Made by a program: the position numbers and the translations under genes
Origin: Selenomonas sp. GACV-9
Lineage (GTDB): Bacteria; Bacillota; Negativicutes; Selenomonadales; Selenomonadaceae
NCBI GenBank assembly: GCA_900116485.1
Contig: FPAX01000001.1
Span: 1 to 64,000, forward strand
DNA length: 64,000 bases
Direction: 5' to 3'
The notes under the pieces: generated by a model
Told to the model about the DNA's origin: nothing
The model's input: the letters and a program-made list of their open reading frames with translations, nothing else
Database searches by the model: none
In this document: positions 18,815-27,286 of the stretch, piece after piece
How positions within the stretch are numbered: the first letter of the stretch is position 1
Layout of the letters: each line of letters starts with the position of its first letter

Positions 18815-19765
18815 ATGTTAAGCAGGCGTTCTTTTATTCGCAATTTAGTGGTCGGTCTTGGGGCGCTGACCTTTGGCGGTTGGCAAAGGCTGGTCAGTGC
18901 CGAGGGGCGGGGGTATTACCGGATTGTCGTGCTTGGCGACCCGCATCTGCCAGTGCGCGTGGCTGAGCATACGGATGTCAAGGAACAGCAGAAAATCATG
19001 GCGGCCAAGGACGATGTGATTGCCGATATCAATGGCTGGGAGGATGTGTCAGCCGTCGCTGTGGTGGGCGATATTGTCGCGCGACGGGCTGTGCAGTCTG
19101 AATATGAGTATATCCACTCGTTCTTTGGCAAACTAAAGAAAAAACTCTGGGTCGTCAACGGCAATCATGAGTTCCTCTACGAAGATGATCTGCAGCCCAA
19201 TGGCAAGCTGAAAGTAGCCAGCCTTGCGACTTGGCGCAGGAAACTTGCTTATTTTGCTGCGTTCTGGCAGCTGCCGCGGCGCTGGTATGCCAAAGACCTT
19301 GGCCGGTATCATCTGATTTTCCTGTCGACGGAGGGACCGCTGCCCACGCAGATTGGCGAGGAGCAGCTTGACTGGTTCCGTCGGGAGCTTTCTAGGCACC
19401 GCGATAAGATCACGCTGGTCTTTTTCCACGGGCCGCTTAATCATACGCTGCGGACGTATAAGAAATCCATCAATACCGAAAAGACGATAGCTATGCCTGC
19501 CGCTGCAATCGATGCTATCCTGGCCGAAAATCCGCAGGTAAAGCTATGGGTATCGGGGCATACGCATACGCCCTGCCGCAATCCGAGCTACGCCGATATG
19601 GAGGTCAATCACTACAATGCGCATACCTATAACATCCATAACGATTGCATGGACAAGAAAAAGATAACGACCAATTCCATCTACTTATATGAAGACCACA
19701 TCGAAGTCCGTACCTTCGACCATAAGCATAAAAAATGGCTAACAGAATTTGACCGGTCATTTTGA
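18815..19765 (+). CDS. Tat-exported metallophosphoesterase
   Basis: The 316-residue protein opens with a twin-arginine signal, SRRSFIRNLVVGLGALTFGGW, suggesting folded export. The calcineurin-like metal motifs are complete: GDPHLP, VGDIVARR, NGNHEF, FFHGPLNH and GHTHTP. The substrate is unknown. Initiation at 18815 is chosen because GAGGAG (18801-18806) is eight bases upstream; the in-frame GTG and ATG at 18806 and 18809 are too close to it. The stop codon lies within two copies of the TTGAC-NN-GTCAA palindrome, at the junction with a converging gene. Confidence 0.87.
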   Translation: MLSRRSFIRNLVVGLGALTFGGWQRLVSAEGRGYYRIVVLGDPHLPVRVAEHTDVKEQQKIMAAKDDVIADINGWEDVSAVAVVGDIVARRAVQSEYEYIHSFFGKLKKKLWVVNGNHEFLYEDDLQPNGKLKVASLATWRRKLAYFAAFWQLPRRWYAKDLGRYHLIFLSTEGPLPTQIGEEQLDWFRRELSRHRDKITLVFFHGPLNHTLRTYKKSINTEKTIAMPAAAIDAILAENPQVKLWVSGHTHTPCRNPSYADMEVNHYNAHTYNIHNDCMDKKKITTNSIYLYEDHIEVRTFDHKHKKWLTEFDRSF

Positions 19766-19786
19766 CTTGTCAGATCCTGTTAGCCA
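19736..19786. terminator. hairpin enclosing two palindromes between convergent genes
   Basis: TGGCTAACAG (19736-19745) pairs with CTGTTAGCCA (19777-19786). The 31-base interior holds TTGACCGGTCAT (19749-19760) and TTGACTTGTCAG (19762-19773), each self-complementary at the core, so a branched structure is possible. It overlaps the metallophosphoesterase stop and may terminate both genes. Confidence 0.6.
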
Positions 19787-19796
19787 GGGCATGTTC

Positions 19797-20678
19797 TTAT
19801 TTTTTCGCCAGCACGAAGACGGTGCCCAGGATGAGGGCTGTGCCGAGGTAATCCATTGGGGCAAAGCTGGCATGCAGGAAGAGCATCGAGAGGATGATGG
19901 CAGACAGCGGCTCGATGGAGCCGAGGAGACTGGTTTCGGTGGGGGAAATGTATTTGATGCTGCCCAGGTAGCAGCCGAAGGCTATGACCGTGCCAAAGAG
20001 GATGATGTAGGCGTAGTTGATGGCTGCTAGAGTGCTCCAGCTGCCAGAAAACTGCCAGGGAGGACAGATGGGCATCAGGGCAAGGCCGCCCAGCAGCATG
20101 CCCAAGCCGGTAATCAGCGTGGCCCGCCATTTGCGGATAAGGCGTTTGGGCTGGGTGGTGTAGAAGGCAGCGGCAAAAGCGGAGCCAAGCCCCCAGAGCA
20201 GTGCGGCAAGCGGAATCGACAGTGTATCGAGCTGCCCATGGGTGACCAGCAGGAATGTACCGCCTACGGCCATCGCCACGCAGAGGAATTCGCGGCGGGG
20301 CGGTATCTTGCGGGTGGAGAGGGCTGTATAGCCGATGATTATCACGGGCATCAAGTATTGCAGGATGGTAGCTGCGGCGGCATTGCCCTGCTGGATGCAG
20401 GCAAAATACGTATATTGTACGGCCAGCATGCCGAAGATGGCAAATAGCAGCACGTCGTGCCTGTCCGCCTTGTCTTTCCAGATGGACAGGATATTTTGCC
20501 GGTAGCAGCTGTAATCGATGAGCAGGAACAGACAGCCAGCAAGCAGCATGCGGGATACCACGAGCCAGGCCGTAGAAAAGCCGCAATCTTGCAGCAGGTA
20601 TTGTCCCGCCACACCGCTGCCGCCCCACATCGAGGCGCCGAGGCAGACCATGAGCAGGCCTTGTTTTCGTTTTGTCAA
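19797..20678 (-). CDS. EamA/DMT-superfamily transporter
   Basis: The 293-residue protein has ten predicted membrane segments in two EamA repeats. Family features include MVCLGASMWGGSGVAGQYLL near the start and SLLGSIEPLSAIILSMLFL in the second repeat. Such proteins export amino acids, nucleobases or other metabolites; the substrate is not deducible. The start is TTG at 20678 with AGGGGATG upstream; no in-frame ATG gives a complete first helix. It is transcribed toward the metallophosphoesterase. Confidence 0.85.
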   Translation of the reverse strand: MTKRKQGLLMVCLGASMWGGSGVAGQYLLQDCGFSTAWLVVSRMLLAGCLFLLIDYSCYRQNILSIWKDKADRHDVLLFAIFGMLAVQYTYFACIQQGNAAAATILQYLMPVIIIGYTALSTRKIPPRREFLCVAMAVGGTFLLVTHGQLDTLSIPLAALLWGLGSAFAAAFYTTQPKRLIRKWRATLITGLGMLLGGLALMPICPPWQFSGSWSTLAAINYAYIILFGTVIAFGCYLGSIKYISPTETSLLGSIEPLSAIILSMLFLHASFAPMDYLGTALILGTVFVLAKK

Positions 20679-20720
20679 ATCTTCATCCCCTTAGCAGGCA
20701 GATACCTTGTGGTTAAAAAG

Positions 20721-20771
20721 TGCCACTTCTTTCGCAAAAGGCGATTACGCGTCATTGCGAAAGAAGTGGCA
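20721..20771. terminator. terminator between acyltransferase and EamA genes
   Basis: A perfect 17-bp stem joins 20721-20737 and 20755-20771, flanked by A/T runs. On the minus strand it follows the acyltransferase stop directly. Confidence 0.88.
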
Positions 20772-20777
20772 TTTCGT

Positions 20778-21944
20778 TTATTTTTTCTTTGGATATACGC
20801 CGATGGTCAGTTCATTGATAAGCGGCAGCTTTTCGCCAAGCTTGCGGCAGAGGATTGCGCCGAGCATGGCGAGGATAAGAGTTGCAAAGTAGAAGCCAAT
20901 GGCAATCGGTGCGGTCATGATGCGGCCGCTGTGTTGCAGCATCATGCCAAGATAGGTGATGGCCAGTGGATGGGCCAGATAGGCAAAATAGGAATGCTTG
21001 CCGAGCTGGTGCAGCAGCGGATTGAGGAAGCCCGGATAGCTTTGGTAGGTGAAAACCATAAAGAAGAACAGCGATGCTGCGATGGTGTAGAAGATGCCCG
21101 CTGGGCAGAGCTGATGCGCCGTGTTGATGGCCTCAAGCGGCGTGTAGCCGGTCTTATCGATCAGCTTGTAGTAGTAGCCCATGAGGGCGGTAAAGCTTAC
21201 CCAGAAGAAGGTCGTGATGCCAAGGGCGTGCTTTTTCATGAAGTTCATGAAGGCATCGATATGGACGGCCAGATAGCCGCCGAGCACGAAGATGAACACG
21301 TAGTGCATGACCCAGTAGTTCAAGCGGTACATCAGGAATGGTTTGAGGATTGATCCGTCAGGCAGTCCGTAGACAAAGAGATTGAAACTCGTAGAGAAGC
21401 TGGACCAGTAGTCAAAGCCAATCTGGGCGAGCAGCAAAAGCGCAAGGCTTGCGATTCCTGCGCGGCGTACCATCCAAATCCAAAGTGGCATCAGGAGGTA
21501 GAACCAGAGCAGGATGACAAGGAAATAGAGCTGGTACTTTGCATTGCCGAAGAACAAGAGGACGATGAGATGCAGCGGATCGGGAAAGCCCACACCGTAG
21601 AGCCAGCCATCGTGCAAAAGGTAGAGGAAGGACCAGACGAGATATGGGATTAGCACCGTCTTGAAACGCCGTTTCATAAAAAAGCGGAAGTCAAAAGGGG
21701 CGTTAAGGTCGAGATTGTAGAACAGGCCGAAGGCGGAAATGAAGAAGAAAATCGGTACGCTGAATCGCGTGGCGACTTCAAAGAGGGCGACGAGGTCGAT
21801 GTTGGCAGCGGTGTTGCCAAGGTATTGGGAACCAACATGGATACCGATGACACCCATCATAGAGATTCCGCGGATATATTCGATGGCAGCCAAGCGCGGC
21901 TTGCGCGGGCGGGCTGCTGTTGCTGCTTGTTCTTGCACTTGCAT
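20778..21944 (-). CDS. membrane acyltransferase (acyltransferase 3 family)
   Basis: The 388-residue protein has about ten membrane segments and the Acyl_transf_3 hallmarks: IEYIRGISMMGVIGIHVGSQ with the conserved His early, and RFFMKRRFKTVLIPYLVWSF in the next segment. Members O-acetylate or acylate surface polysaccharides, peptidoglycan or other envelope sugars. It begins 33 bases after the SIMPL gene on the same strand, so the two are likely co-transcribed. The start ATG at 21944 follows AAGGAG. Confidence 0.87.
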   Translation of the reverse strand: MQVQEQAATAARPRKPRLAAIEYIRGISMMGVIGIHVGSQYLGNTAANIDLVALFEVATRFSVPIFFFISAFGLFYNLDLNAPFDFRFFMKRRFKTVLIPYLVWSFLYLLHDGWLYGVGFPDPLHLIVLLFFGNAKYQLYFLVILLWFYLLMPLWIWMVRRAGIASLALLLLAQIGFDYWSSFSTSFNLFVYGLPDGSILKPFLMYRLNYWVMHYVFIFVLGGYLAVHIDAFMNFMKKHALGITTFFWVSFTALMGYYYKLIDKTGYTPLEAINTAHQLCPAGIFYTIAASLFFFMVFTYQSYPGFLNPLLHQLGKHSYFAYLAHPLAITYLGMMLQHSGRIMTAPIAIGFYFATLILAMLGAILCRKLGEKLPLINELTIGVYPKKK

Positions 21945-21977
21945 GAAAGTAAAGACTCCTTACTGATTGTTATGGGA

Positions 21978-22691
21978 TTAGTTTTCCAGGATATAGTCGA
22001 TATGGACGCGGGCCGTAAGCGACAGGCTGCCCGGCTCAATCGTAGTGGCGGCAGCGGATTTTGCTGCCACGAGCATCGCATTGTCATAGCGGCGGGACTC
22101 GAGGTAGCCCGTGCTTTCCGAGACGTTCTGGATGCCGACGATGCGCTTGCCAAGCCCCTTGGCCAGGACATCCGCCTTGTCGCGGGCATCCTGTACGGCT
22201 TTCATCAGCGCCTCTTTGCGGACGGCTTGCGTATTGCTGGCCGTAAAATCGAGCGAATGGATTTGGTTGGCACCAGCGCCGAGGGCTGCGTCGATAACCT
22301 TGCCGGTCTTGTTGATATCGCGAACGATGACGATGATGGAGTTGTTTACCGTGTAGCCGCTGATCTCGTTGCGGTGGTTCTCAGCCGTGCGGTAGTTGGG
22401 GCGGAACGAATAGTTGTTGGTCTGGATATCCTTGGCCTCGATGCCAAGGGCCTTGATGGCCTTGTTGACCTGCTCGGTCGTCCAGGCGTTGTCGTTCTGT
22501 GCCTTGCCGGCATCGGTGGCCTGGGTGGTGACAACAATCGTGACCGTCGCGCGGTCAGGGGCAGCGATGCCGGTGCCTTCTCCATCCACGGACAAGGTCG
22601 GCGGATTCTTGGCTGCTGGGGCAGCGGCGGCAACACTGGTCAGCAAGAGCAGCAGCGCCAGCAAGACAAAAGCCATGCGTTTGATATTCAT
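21978..22691 (-). CDS. secreted SIMPL-domain protein (DUF541)
   Basis: The 237-residue protein has a cleavable signal peptide (hydrophobic core LLALLLLLTSVAAAAPA). It then has a SIMPL domain: VDGEGTGIAAPDRATVTIVV, QTNNYSFRPNY, GYTVNNSIIVIVRD and ARDKADVLAKGLG. These periplasmic or secreted proteins have no settled biochemical role; some protect against oxidative stress. ATG at 22691 is preferred over 22694 because AGGAGG then lies seven bases upstream. Confidence 0.9.
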   Translation of the reverse strand: MNIKRMAFVLLALLLLLTSVAAAAPAAKNPPTLSVDGEGTGIAAPDRATVTIVVTTQATDAGKAQNDNAWTTEQVNKAIKALGIEAKDIQTNNYSFRPNYRTAENHRNEISGYTVNNSIIVIVRDINKTGKVIDAALGAGANQIHSLDFTASNTQAVRKEALMKAVQDARDKADVLAKGLGKRIVGIQNVSESTGYLESRRYDNAMLVAAKSAAATTIEPGSLSLTARVHIDYILEN

Positions 22692-22820
22692 CATAAAACC
22701 TCCTCATATATATGCAGGAAAATTTGCTCATTATATTCTACCATATTTTGCGGGCAAATGACATGTCACGTGTTCCACTTACGTGGAAGATGGTAGTGGT
22801 TTACAAAGTTACAGAAAAAG

Positions 22821-22850
22821 TTTTCAATATGGCAGGAAATTTGCTATAAT
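22821..22850 (+). promoter_or_regulatory. promoter with extended -10
   Basis: TTTTCA (22821-22826) is followed after 18 bases by TATAAT (22845-22850), preceded by TGC (extended -10). It drives the small ASCH-like gene. A similar TTTTCA/TGC-TATAAT promoter occurs at 27218-27246. Confidence 0.6.
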
Positions 22851-22929
22851 TAGACGAACATATAATAGTATTCATAGTTATATGTATTATGTTACACCTA
22901 GGTGCAATTGTAGATTGGAGTGCTTTATT

Positions 22930-23283
22930 ATGATGGCATTGAACTTCCAGGCAGCAAAACATAAGAAGATGCTCATGGAACGCACGAAAAACTGTACGGT
23001 ACGTCTCGGTGATGTATCCAAGCTCTATCCTGAGGGCTCTGTCGTGTGGATTACGACAGGCAAGAAGGGGGAGCCGAAACATAAGCTCTACTCGGCCTAT
23101 CTTGACAAAGTCCGCGTCAAGACGATGGGCACGCTGACCTCTGATGATTTGGGTCATCAGAATCCAGAGATCAACTCGAAAGAAGAGCTCGTCGAAGACT
23201 TCGAGAAAATCTACAAGCGCCGCATCCTTATGGAAGACACGGTTACCGTTATTTATTTCACTGAGGTCCACGATGACCTTTGA
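22930..23283 (+). CDS. ASCH/PUA-like domain protein, probable RNA-binding
   Basis: The 117-residue protein resembles ASCH-domain proteins: MLMERTKNCTVRLGDVSKLYPEGSVVWI, then a strand with a Lys-rich turn, and DTVTVIYFTEV at the end. ASCH domains are PUA-like folds thought to bind RNA or act as small-molecule enzymes. ATG 22930 follows GGAG; a longer frame from 22783 would run across the promoter and is rejected. It is flanked by a promoter and a terminator. The family assignment is from pattern only. Confidence 0.6.
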   Translation: MMALNFQAAKHKKMLMERTKNCTVRLGDVSKLYPEGSVVWITTGKKGEPKHKLYSAYLDKVRVKTMGTLTSDDLGHQNPEINSKEELVEDFEKIYKRRILMEDTVTVIYFTEVHDDL

Positions 23284-23299
23284 TGATTAGCCGCTGCAG

Positions 23300-23335
23300 T
23301 GCCGCAGATCATGCCGATAGATCTGCGGCATTTTT
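23300..23335 (+). terminator. terminator
   Basis: TGCCGCAGATC (23300-23310) pairs with GATCTGCGGCA (23320-23330), followed by TTTTT. Confidence 0.88.
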
Positions 23336-23429
23336 GTTGGATGGTAGATGATTTGGAACTTGCTGTTTTCTGTAGTAAAATAAGGTTATTGCAGAGAATG
23401 GATTTTAAGGGGAAAGGGAGAGTGACTGT

Positions 23430-24428
23430 ATGAAACTGGCAATCTTAGGAACGGGCTTTATTGTAAAGGAAGGGGCTCTTCCAGCACTTAAAGAAGTGCC
23501 CGACGTGGATGTCGTGGCAATCTTTGCCCGTCCTGCCAGCAGGGGGAAAGCAGAAGAGCTGAGCGTGGCGTATGATATTCCGAAGGTTTACACGGATTAT
23601 GAGGAACTGCTGGCCGACGCGGAGATTGACTTTGTCTATGTAGCTCTGATCAATAGCGTCCACTATGAGTATACGAAGAAGGCCCTGCTGGCAGGCAAGA
23701 ATGTCATCGTTGAAAAGCCTTTTGCCTCGGCTGCCAGAGAAGTGCAGGAACTGAAGAATCTGGCTGTTTCCAGAACGTTATATGTATTTGAGGCTGTGAC
23801 CATCCATTACCTGCCGAATTTTGCAGCCATCAGGGAGAATCTGCCCCGACTTGGCAAGATCAAGGCTGTAGTGGCCAATTACTCCCAGTATTCGAGCCGT
23901 TATGATAAATATCTGCAGGGGGAAGTTTTGCCAGCCTTTGATCCTAAGCGCAGCGGCGGTGCCTTGTATGATATCAATATCTATAACTTGAATTTCATCA
24001 TTGGCCTGTTTGGAAAACCGGAATCGCTGACCTATACGGCAAATCTTGGCTTCAATGGCATCGACACCAGTGGCATGGTCAATATGAAGTACCCGGATTT
24101 CTTTGCGCTGGCCATTGGTGCCAAGGACACGGAAAGCCCAGGCTATATCACCATCCAGGGGGAGAAGGGCTATATCAAGGTAATCGATAAACCCAATGAA
24201 CTCCGCTCCTTCGAGATAAGTCTTCGCGGCAGTGGTGTTACCACGCATTATGAGCTCAATCGCTATAGTCATCGCATGGTCCACGAATTCCAGGAATTTG
24301 CGCGAATCTATGCCGCTGGCGATTATGAGACCATGAAGAGAGGGCTGGAGGTTTCCGTCGCTGTACTCGAAACAGCAGAAACAGCCCGCAGGCAAGTGGG
24401 AATCGTCTTCCCTGGCGATGCGGAATAG
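23430..24428 (+). CDS. Gfo/Idh/MocA-family oxidoreductase
   Basis: The 332-residue NAD(P)-dependent dehydrogenase has an N-terminal Rossmann fold (LAILGTGFIVKEGALPAL) and the family signature NVIVEKPFASAAREVQEL, with the catalytic Lys in EKP. The C-terminal domain follows, including SGGALYDINIYNLNFIIGLFG. Members oxidise or reduce sugars and inositols; the substrate is unknown. GGGAAAGGGAG precedes the ATG. The nfo gene follows within 33 bp. Confidence 0.88.
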   Translation: MKLAILGTGFIVKEGALPALKEVPDVDVVAIFARPASRGKAEELSVAYDIPKVYTDYEELLADAEIDFVYVALINSVHYEYTKKALLAGKNVIVEKPFASAAREVQELKNLAVSRTLYVFEAVTIHYLPNFAAIRENLPRLGKIKAVVANYSQYSSRYDKYLQGEVLPAFDPKRSGGALYDINIYNLNFIIGLFGKPESLTYTANLGFNGIDTSGMVNMKYPDFFALAIGAKDTESPGYITIQGEKGYIKVIDKPNELRSFEISLRGSGVTTHYELNRYSHRMVHEFQEFARIYAAGDYETMKRGLEVSVAVLETAETARRQVGIVFPGDAE

Positions 24429-24461
24429 TTATGATCAGTAAGTATTGATGGAGAAGATGCG

Positions 24462-25283
24462 ATGCTTCATATAGGTTGTCATTTATCGTCGTCGCGGGGG
24501 TATTTAGCGATGGGCAAAGAGGCGGTGGCTTTGCAGGCGGATACCTTTGCTTTTTTTACGCGCAATCCACGCGGGGGGCGGGCCAAGGAGATCGATGCCG
24601 ATGATGCCGCAGCGTTTCGTGCGTTTGCCGCAGTGCATGATTTTGTCAAGATCGTTGCCCATGCGCCCTATACGATGAATCCCTGCGCGGCCAAGGAGGA
24701 GCTGCGCACGTTTGCCCGGGACATGATGGCTGATGACCTGCGGCGCATGGAGTATACGCCTGGGAATTATTACAATTTCCATCCGGGCAGCCATGTCAAG
24801 CAGGGGGCCGAGGCAGGTATTGCGCTTATCGCCAGCCAGCTCAATGAGGTACTATGTCCAGAGCAGACGACCGTGGTGCTGCTAGAGACGATGGCTGGCA
24901 AGGGCACGGAGGTCGGACGTGACTTTGCTGAGCTGCGGGCAATCCTTGATGCGGTGAAACTTCGCGATAAGATGGGGGTCTGCCTTGATACCTGTCACGT
25001 TTGGGATGCTGGCTATGATATCGCAGCGGATCTCGATGGAGTGCTCACTGAATTTGATCGGGTGATCGGGCTGGATAGATTAAAAGCCATACATCTAAAC
25101 GACAGCCTGAATGATTGTGGTTCTCACAAGGACCGCCATGCGCGCATCGGGGAGGGCAGGATTGGTCTTGCGGCACTGAAACGGGTGGTCAATCATCCAG
25201 CGCTTTGCGAGCTGCCCTTTATCCTGGAGACGCCCAATGATCTTGCCGGCTATGCCCAGGAAATCAAAATGATGCGCAGCTAG
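24462..25283 (+). CDS. nfo: deoxyribonuclease IV (endonuclease IV)
   Basis: The 273-residue AP endonuclease has the TIM-barrel zinc motifs [44 protein letters not shown] and [25 protein letters not shown], all intact. It cleaves the DNA backbone 5' to abasic sites in base excision repair. The ATG lies 33 bases after the oxidoreductase stop with GGAGAAG upstream, so it may be read through from that gene. Confidence 0.96.
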   Translation: MLHIGCHLSSSRGYLAMGKEAVALQADTFAFFTRNPRGGRAKEIDADDAAAFRAFAAVHDFVKIVAHAPYTMNPCAAKEELRTFARDMMADDLRRMEYTPGNYYNFHPGSHVKQGAEAGIALIASQLNEVLCPEQTTVVLLETMAGKGTEVGRDFAELRAILDAVKLRDKMGVCLDTCHVWDAGYDIAADLDGVLTEFDRVIGLDRLKAIHLNDSLNDCGSHKDRHARIGEGRIGLAALKRVVNHPALCELPFILETPNDLAGYAQEIKMMRS

Positions 25284-25294
25284 CGCGATGATTC

Positions 25295-25323
25295 TTGCGC
25301 TTTTCAGAGAGTTTCCTTATAAT
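25295..25323 (+). promoter_or_regulatory. promoter
   Basis: TTGCGC (25295-25300), 17-base spacer, TATAAT (25318-25323), 38 bases before the next start codon. Confidence 0.65.
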
Positions 25324-25361
25324 AGGGATAGCAATCTTGAAGTGATGAGGTGTAACCTATA

Positions 25362-25826
25362 ATGAAGGAAAAGAAACGTCTTTATACACTGGCTGGCGTG
25401 GTAGTAGTTGTGGCCGTCGCTGCTGGTGGTTTTCTGTGGAATGGGATGCAGTCGTCCCAGAACGCGCAGGTGGATAGTGGTGCCGTAACGTCAGTGGAGC
25501 AGGCCAAGGAGCCTCAGGCCGTCACAGAGCCGGCTAAGACAGAGGCTCCGGCTGCACAGAAACAGAACCTTCCGGCAGAGGACGTCGTGGCAATGACCTT
25601 TGAGGGTACGAATACCTATATTGTCGCAGGTTCGGTGACGGGCACGAAGAATGGCTCCCAGTGGGCAGCGACGCTTCGCAATGGCAATGCTGGCAAGCTG
25701 TCAAAGGTCGAGTTCAAGCAGGAAGGGCAGAAACTTATGACGCGCAACGATGATGGCCCTTGGCGTCCGGTCGACGAGATGGACCGCTCGATTTTCAACA
25801 AGATCCAGGAAATTGTAGCAAAATAG
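25362..25826 (+). CDS. membrane-anchored hypothetical protein
   Basis: The 154-residue protein has one N-terminal membrane segment (about residues 8-27), a low-complexity Ala/Pro/Glu/Thr linker to about residue 70, and a small C-terminal domain of about 80 residues with alternating polar and aliphatic positions. It should face outward. I do not recognise the domain. It is monocistronic with its own promoter, just upstream of the tRNA cluster. Confidence 0.7.
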   Translation: MKEKKRLYTLAGVVVVVAVAAGGFLWNGMQSSQNAQVDSGAVTSVEQAKEPQAVTEPAKTEAPAAQKQNLPAEDVVAMTFEGTNTYIVAGSVTGTKNGSQWAATLRNGNAGKLSKVEFKQEGQKLMTRNDDGPWRPVDEMDRSIFNKIQEIVAK

Positions 25827-25857
25827 GAAAAAAATCAAAAAAGTTTCATTTTAGGTG

Positions 25858-25886
25858 TTGACAAGTCATACCCTTATCCGTATAAT
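25858..25886 (+). promoter_or_regulatory. consensus promoter of the tRNA cluster
   Basis: TTGACA (25858-25863), exactly 17 bases, TATAAT (25881-25886): a full sigma-A consensus. The -35 box is also the left half of a TTGAC-NN-GTCA palindrome (25858-25868). Confidence 0.88.
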
Positions 25887-25927
25887 AATATTTGTCGCTG
25901 AGAGATACAGCGGCGAAACAAAAAAAC

Positions 25928-26004
25928 GGCCCGGTAGTTTAGTTGGTTAGAATGCCGCCCTGTCACGGCGGAGGTCAGGGGTTCAAGTCCCCTTCGGGTC
26001 GCCA
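25928..26004 (+). tRNA. tRNA-Asp (GTC)
   Basis: The 77-base cloverleaf has acceptor GGCCCGG with TCGGGTC, anticodon stem CCGCC/GGCGG around loop CTGTCAC, T loop TTCAAGT, discriminator G and encoded CCA. The anticodon is at 25962-25964. Confidence 0.95.
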
Positions 26005-26008
26005 TTAT

Positions 26009-26083
26009 GCGGAAATAGCTCAGTGGTAGAGCACCACCTTGCCAAGGTGGGGGTCGCGAGTTCGAGCCTCGTTTTCCGCTCCA
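26009..26083 (+). tRNA. tRNA-Gly (GCC)
   Basis: The 75-base cloverleaf has acceptor GCGGAAA with TTTCCGC, anticodon stem CCACC/GGTGG around TTGCCAA, discriminator T and encoded CCA. It lies four bases after tRNA-Asp. Confidence 0.95.
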
Positions 26084-26090
26084 TTATTTC

Positions 26091-26164
<74 letters not shown>

Positions 26165-26178
26165 AAATAAGCAATTTG

Positions 26179-26208
26179 GTCTGGAAAAGATGTTTCCAGG
26201 CTTTTTTT
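26179..26208 (+). terminator. terminator of the tRNA cluster
   Basis: CTGGAAA pairs with TTTCCAG around a five-base loop, followed by a run of seven T. Confidence 0.8.
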
Positions 26209-26222
26209 GTTACAAAAAAGAT

Positions 26223-26251
26223 TTTCAAACTATTATAAATTATCATATAAT
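26223..26251 (+). promoter_or_regulatory. promoter
   Basis: TTTCAA (26223-26228), 17 bases, TATAAT (26246-26251), 46 bases before the DUF3298 gene. Confidence 0.55.
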
Positions 26252-26297
26252 AAGAGTGGACGTTGGATCCGAAACAAAAAGTGAGGAGGTTTAGACA

Positions 26298-27155
26298 ATG
26301 CGCAAGAAATTGATGGTGGCGGGAATAGCGGCAGGGCTGCTGACTGTGCTGGGGCCGGGGAGTGTGGATACTCCATGGCAAGCGACGGCCAGTGCCTGTG
26401 AGGAGGGGGCAGCTGAGGAACGCATCCCGTTCAGCATGCCACTGGCCTATTCCTCGGATGTCGTAACGAAACAACTCTATCATGAGCAGGATGGCAGGCT
26501 GCTTATCGAGGCCAAGACGTTTTCCGTGACGCTGTCGGGAAAATACATGGGATACTATCCACAGCTGCAGCAGACCTTAAAGCGCATCTCGAAGGAAAAC
26601 CGCCGGCATCTAAGCAAGGTGCTGCGGTCGTGGCGGCAGGACCTGGATGAGACCTATGAGCTGCGCCGGCACGATTATGCGCTCCACAAAGATGAGGTTC
26701 CATTTACCTATGAGGAAAGCTATAGCGGCTTGCGGGCTGACTCCCATGTATTCAGCTTTGCATGCAGCGAGTACAGCTATCTGGGCGGTGCCCATCCGGT
26801 GCTTTATTATAAGGCTGTGACGATTGATACGCGAACAGGCACCATTCTGAAACTTGCCGATGTCCTTCAGCATACGGATGGCTTTGCGGCTGTGATTGCT
26901 GACGAGGCTATTGCGCAGCAGGAATACCGGGGGCAGCTGCCAGAGCGTGACGAAGCTATCAGACTCATTGAGCAGATGATTGGTGACGATAGTTTGGTGT
27001 TCGGTCTCGATGACGATGGCATGAAGGTCTACTTCGGCAATTATGCGCTGGGCACTTATGCGATGGGAACGATGGTCGTCAATGTTCCCTATGGAGCCCA
27101 TGGCGATTACTTCCGCCCCAAATACATCTTTGAGGGAATTCGGGCGAAGGGATAA
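26298..27155 (+). CDS. exported DUF3298/DUF4163 (RsiV-like) protein
   Basis: The 285-residue protein has a signal peptide (hydrophobic stretch VAGIAAGLLTVLGPG). It is followed by an N-terminal DUF4163-type segment and a C-terminal DUF3298 domain with the hallmark SEYSYLGGAHPVLYYKAVTIDTRTG, broken here as SEYSYLGGAHP then VTIDTRTG. The end matches the VNVPYGAHGDYFRPKY pattern. The same domain pair occurs in anti-sigma factor RsiV (lysozyme sensing) and in the deacetylase PdaC, but neither a sigma factor gene nor a deacetylase domain is present. Its role is open. AGGAGG precedes the ATG. Confidence 0.8.
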   Translation: MRKKLMVAGIAAGLLTVLGPGSVDTPWQATASACEEGAAEERIPFSMPLAYSSDVVTKQLYHEQDGRLLIEAKTFSVTLSGKYMGYYPQLQQTLKRISKENRRHLSKVLRSWRQDLDETYELRRHDYALHKDEVPFTYEESYSGLRADSHVFSFACSEYSYLGGAHPVLYYKAVTIDTRTGTILKLADVLQHTDGFAAVIADEAIAQQEYRGQLPERDEAIRLIEQMIGDDSLVFGLDDDGMKVYFGNYALGTYAMGTMVVNVPYGAHGDYFRPKYIFEGIRAKG

Positions 27156-27173
27156 AACTAAATCGATATGACA

Positions 27174-27211
27174 GACCGGAACGGTGACATTGATACGTTC
27201 CGGTCTTTTTT
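27174..27211 (+). terminator. terminator
   Basis: GACCGGAACG (27174-27183) pairs with CGTTCCGGTC (27196-27205), followed by six T. Confidence 0.9.
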
Positions 27212-27217
27212 GTACCC

Positions 27218-27246
27218 TTTTCATTCTCAATGAGAACTGCTATAAT
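27218..27246 (+). promoter_or_regulatory. promoter with extended -10
   Basis: TTTTCA (27218-27223), 17 bases, TATAAT (27241-27246) preceded by TGC. It lies directly after the terminator and 40 bases before the next start codon. Confidence 0.65.
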
Positions 27247-27286
27247 TAAATATTGTTTTATTAATGATATGAGGAGTTGTTCGCCA

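Noticed and set aside
22783..22929. N-terminal extension of the ASCH-like protein
   Set aside because: It would cover the extended -10 promoter, and has no ribosome site; ATG 22930 does.
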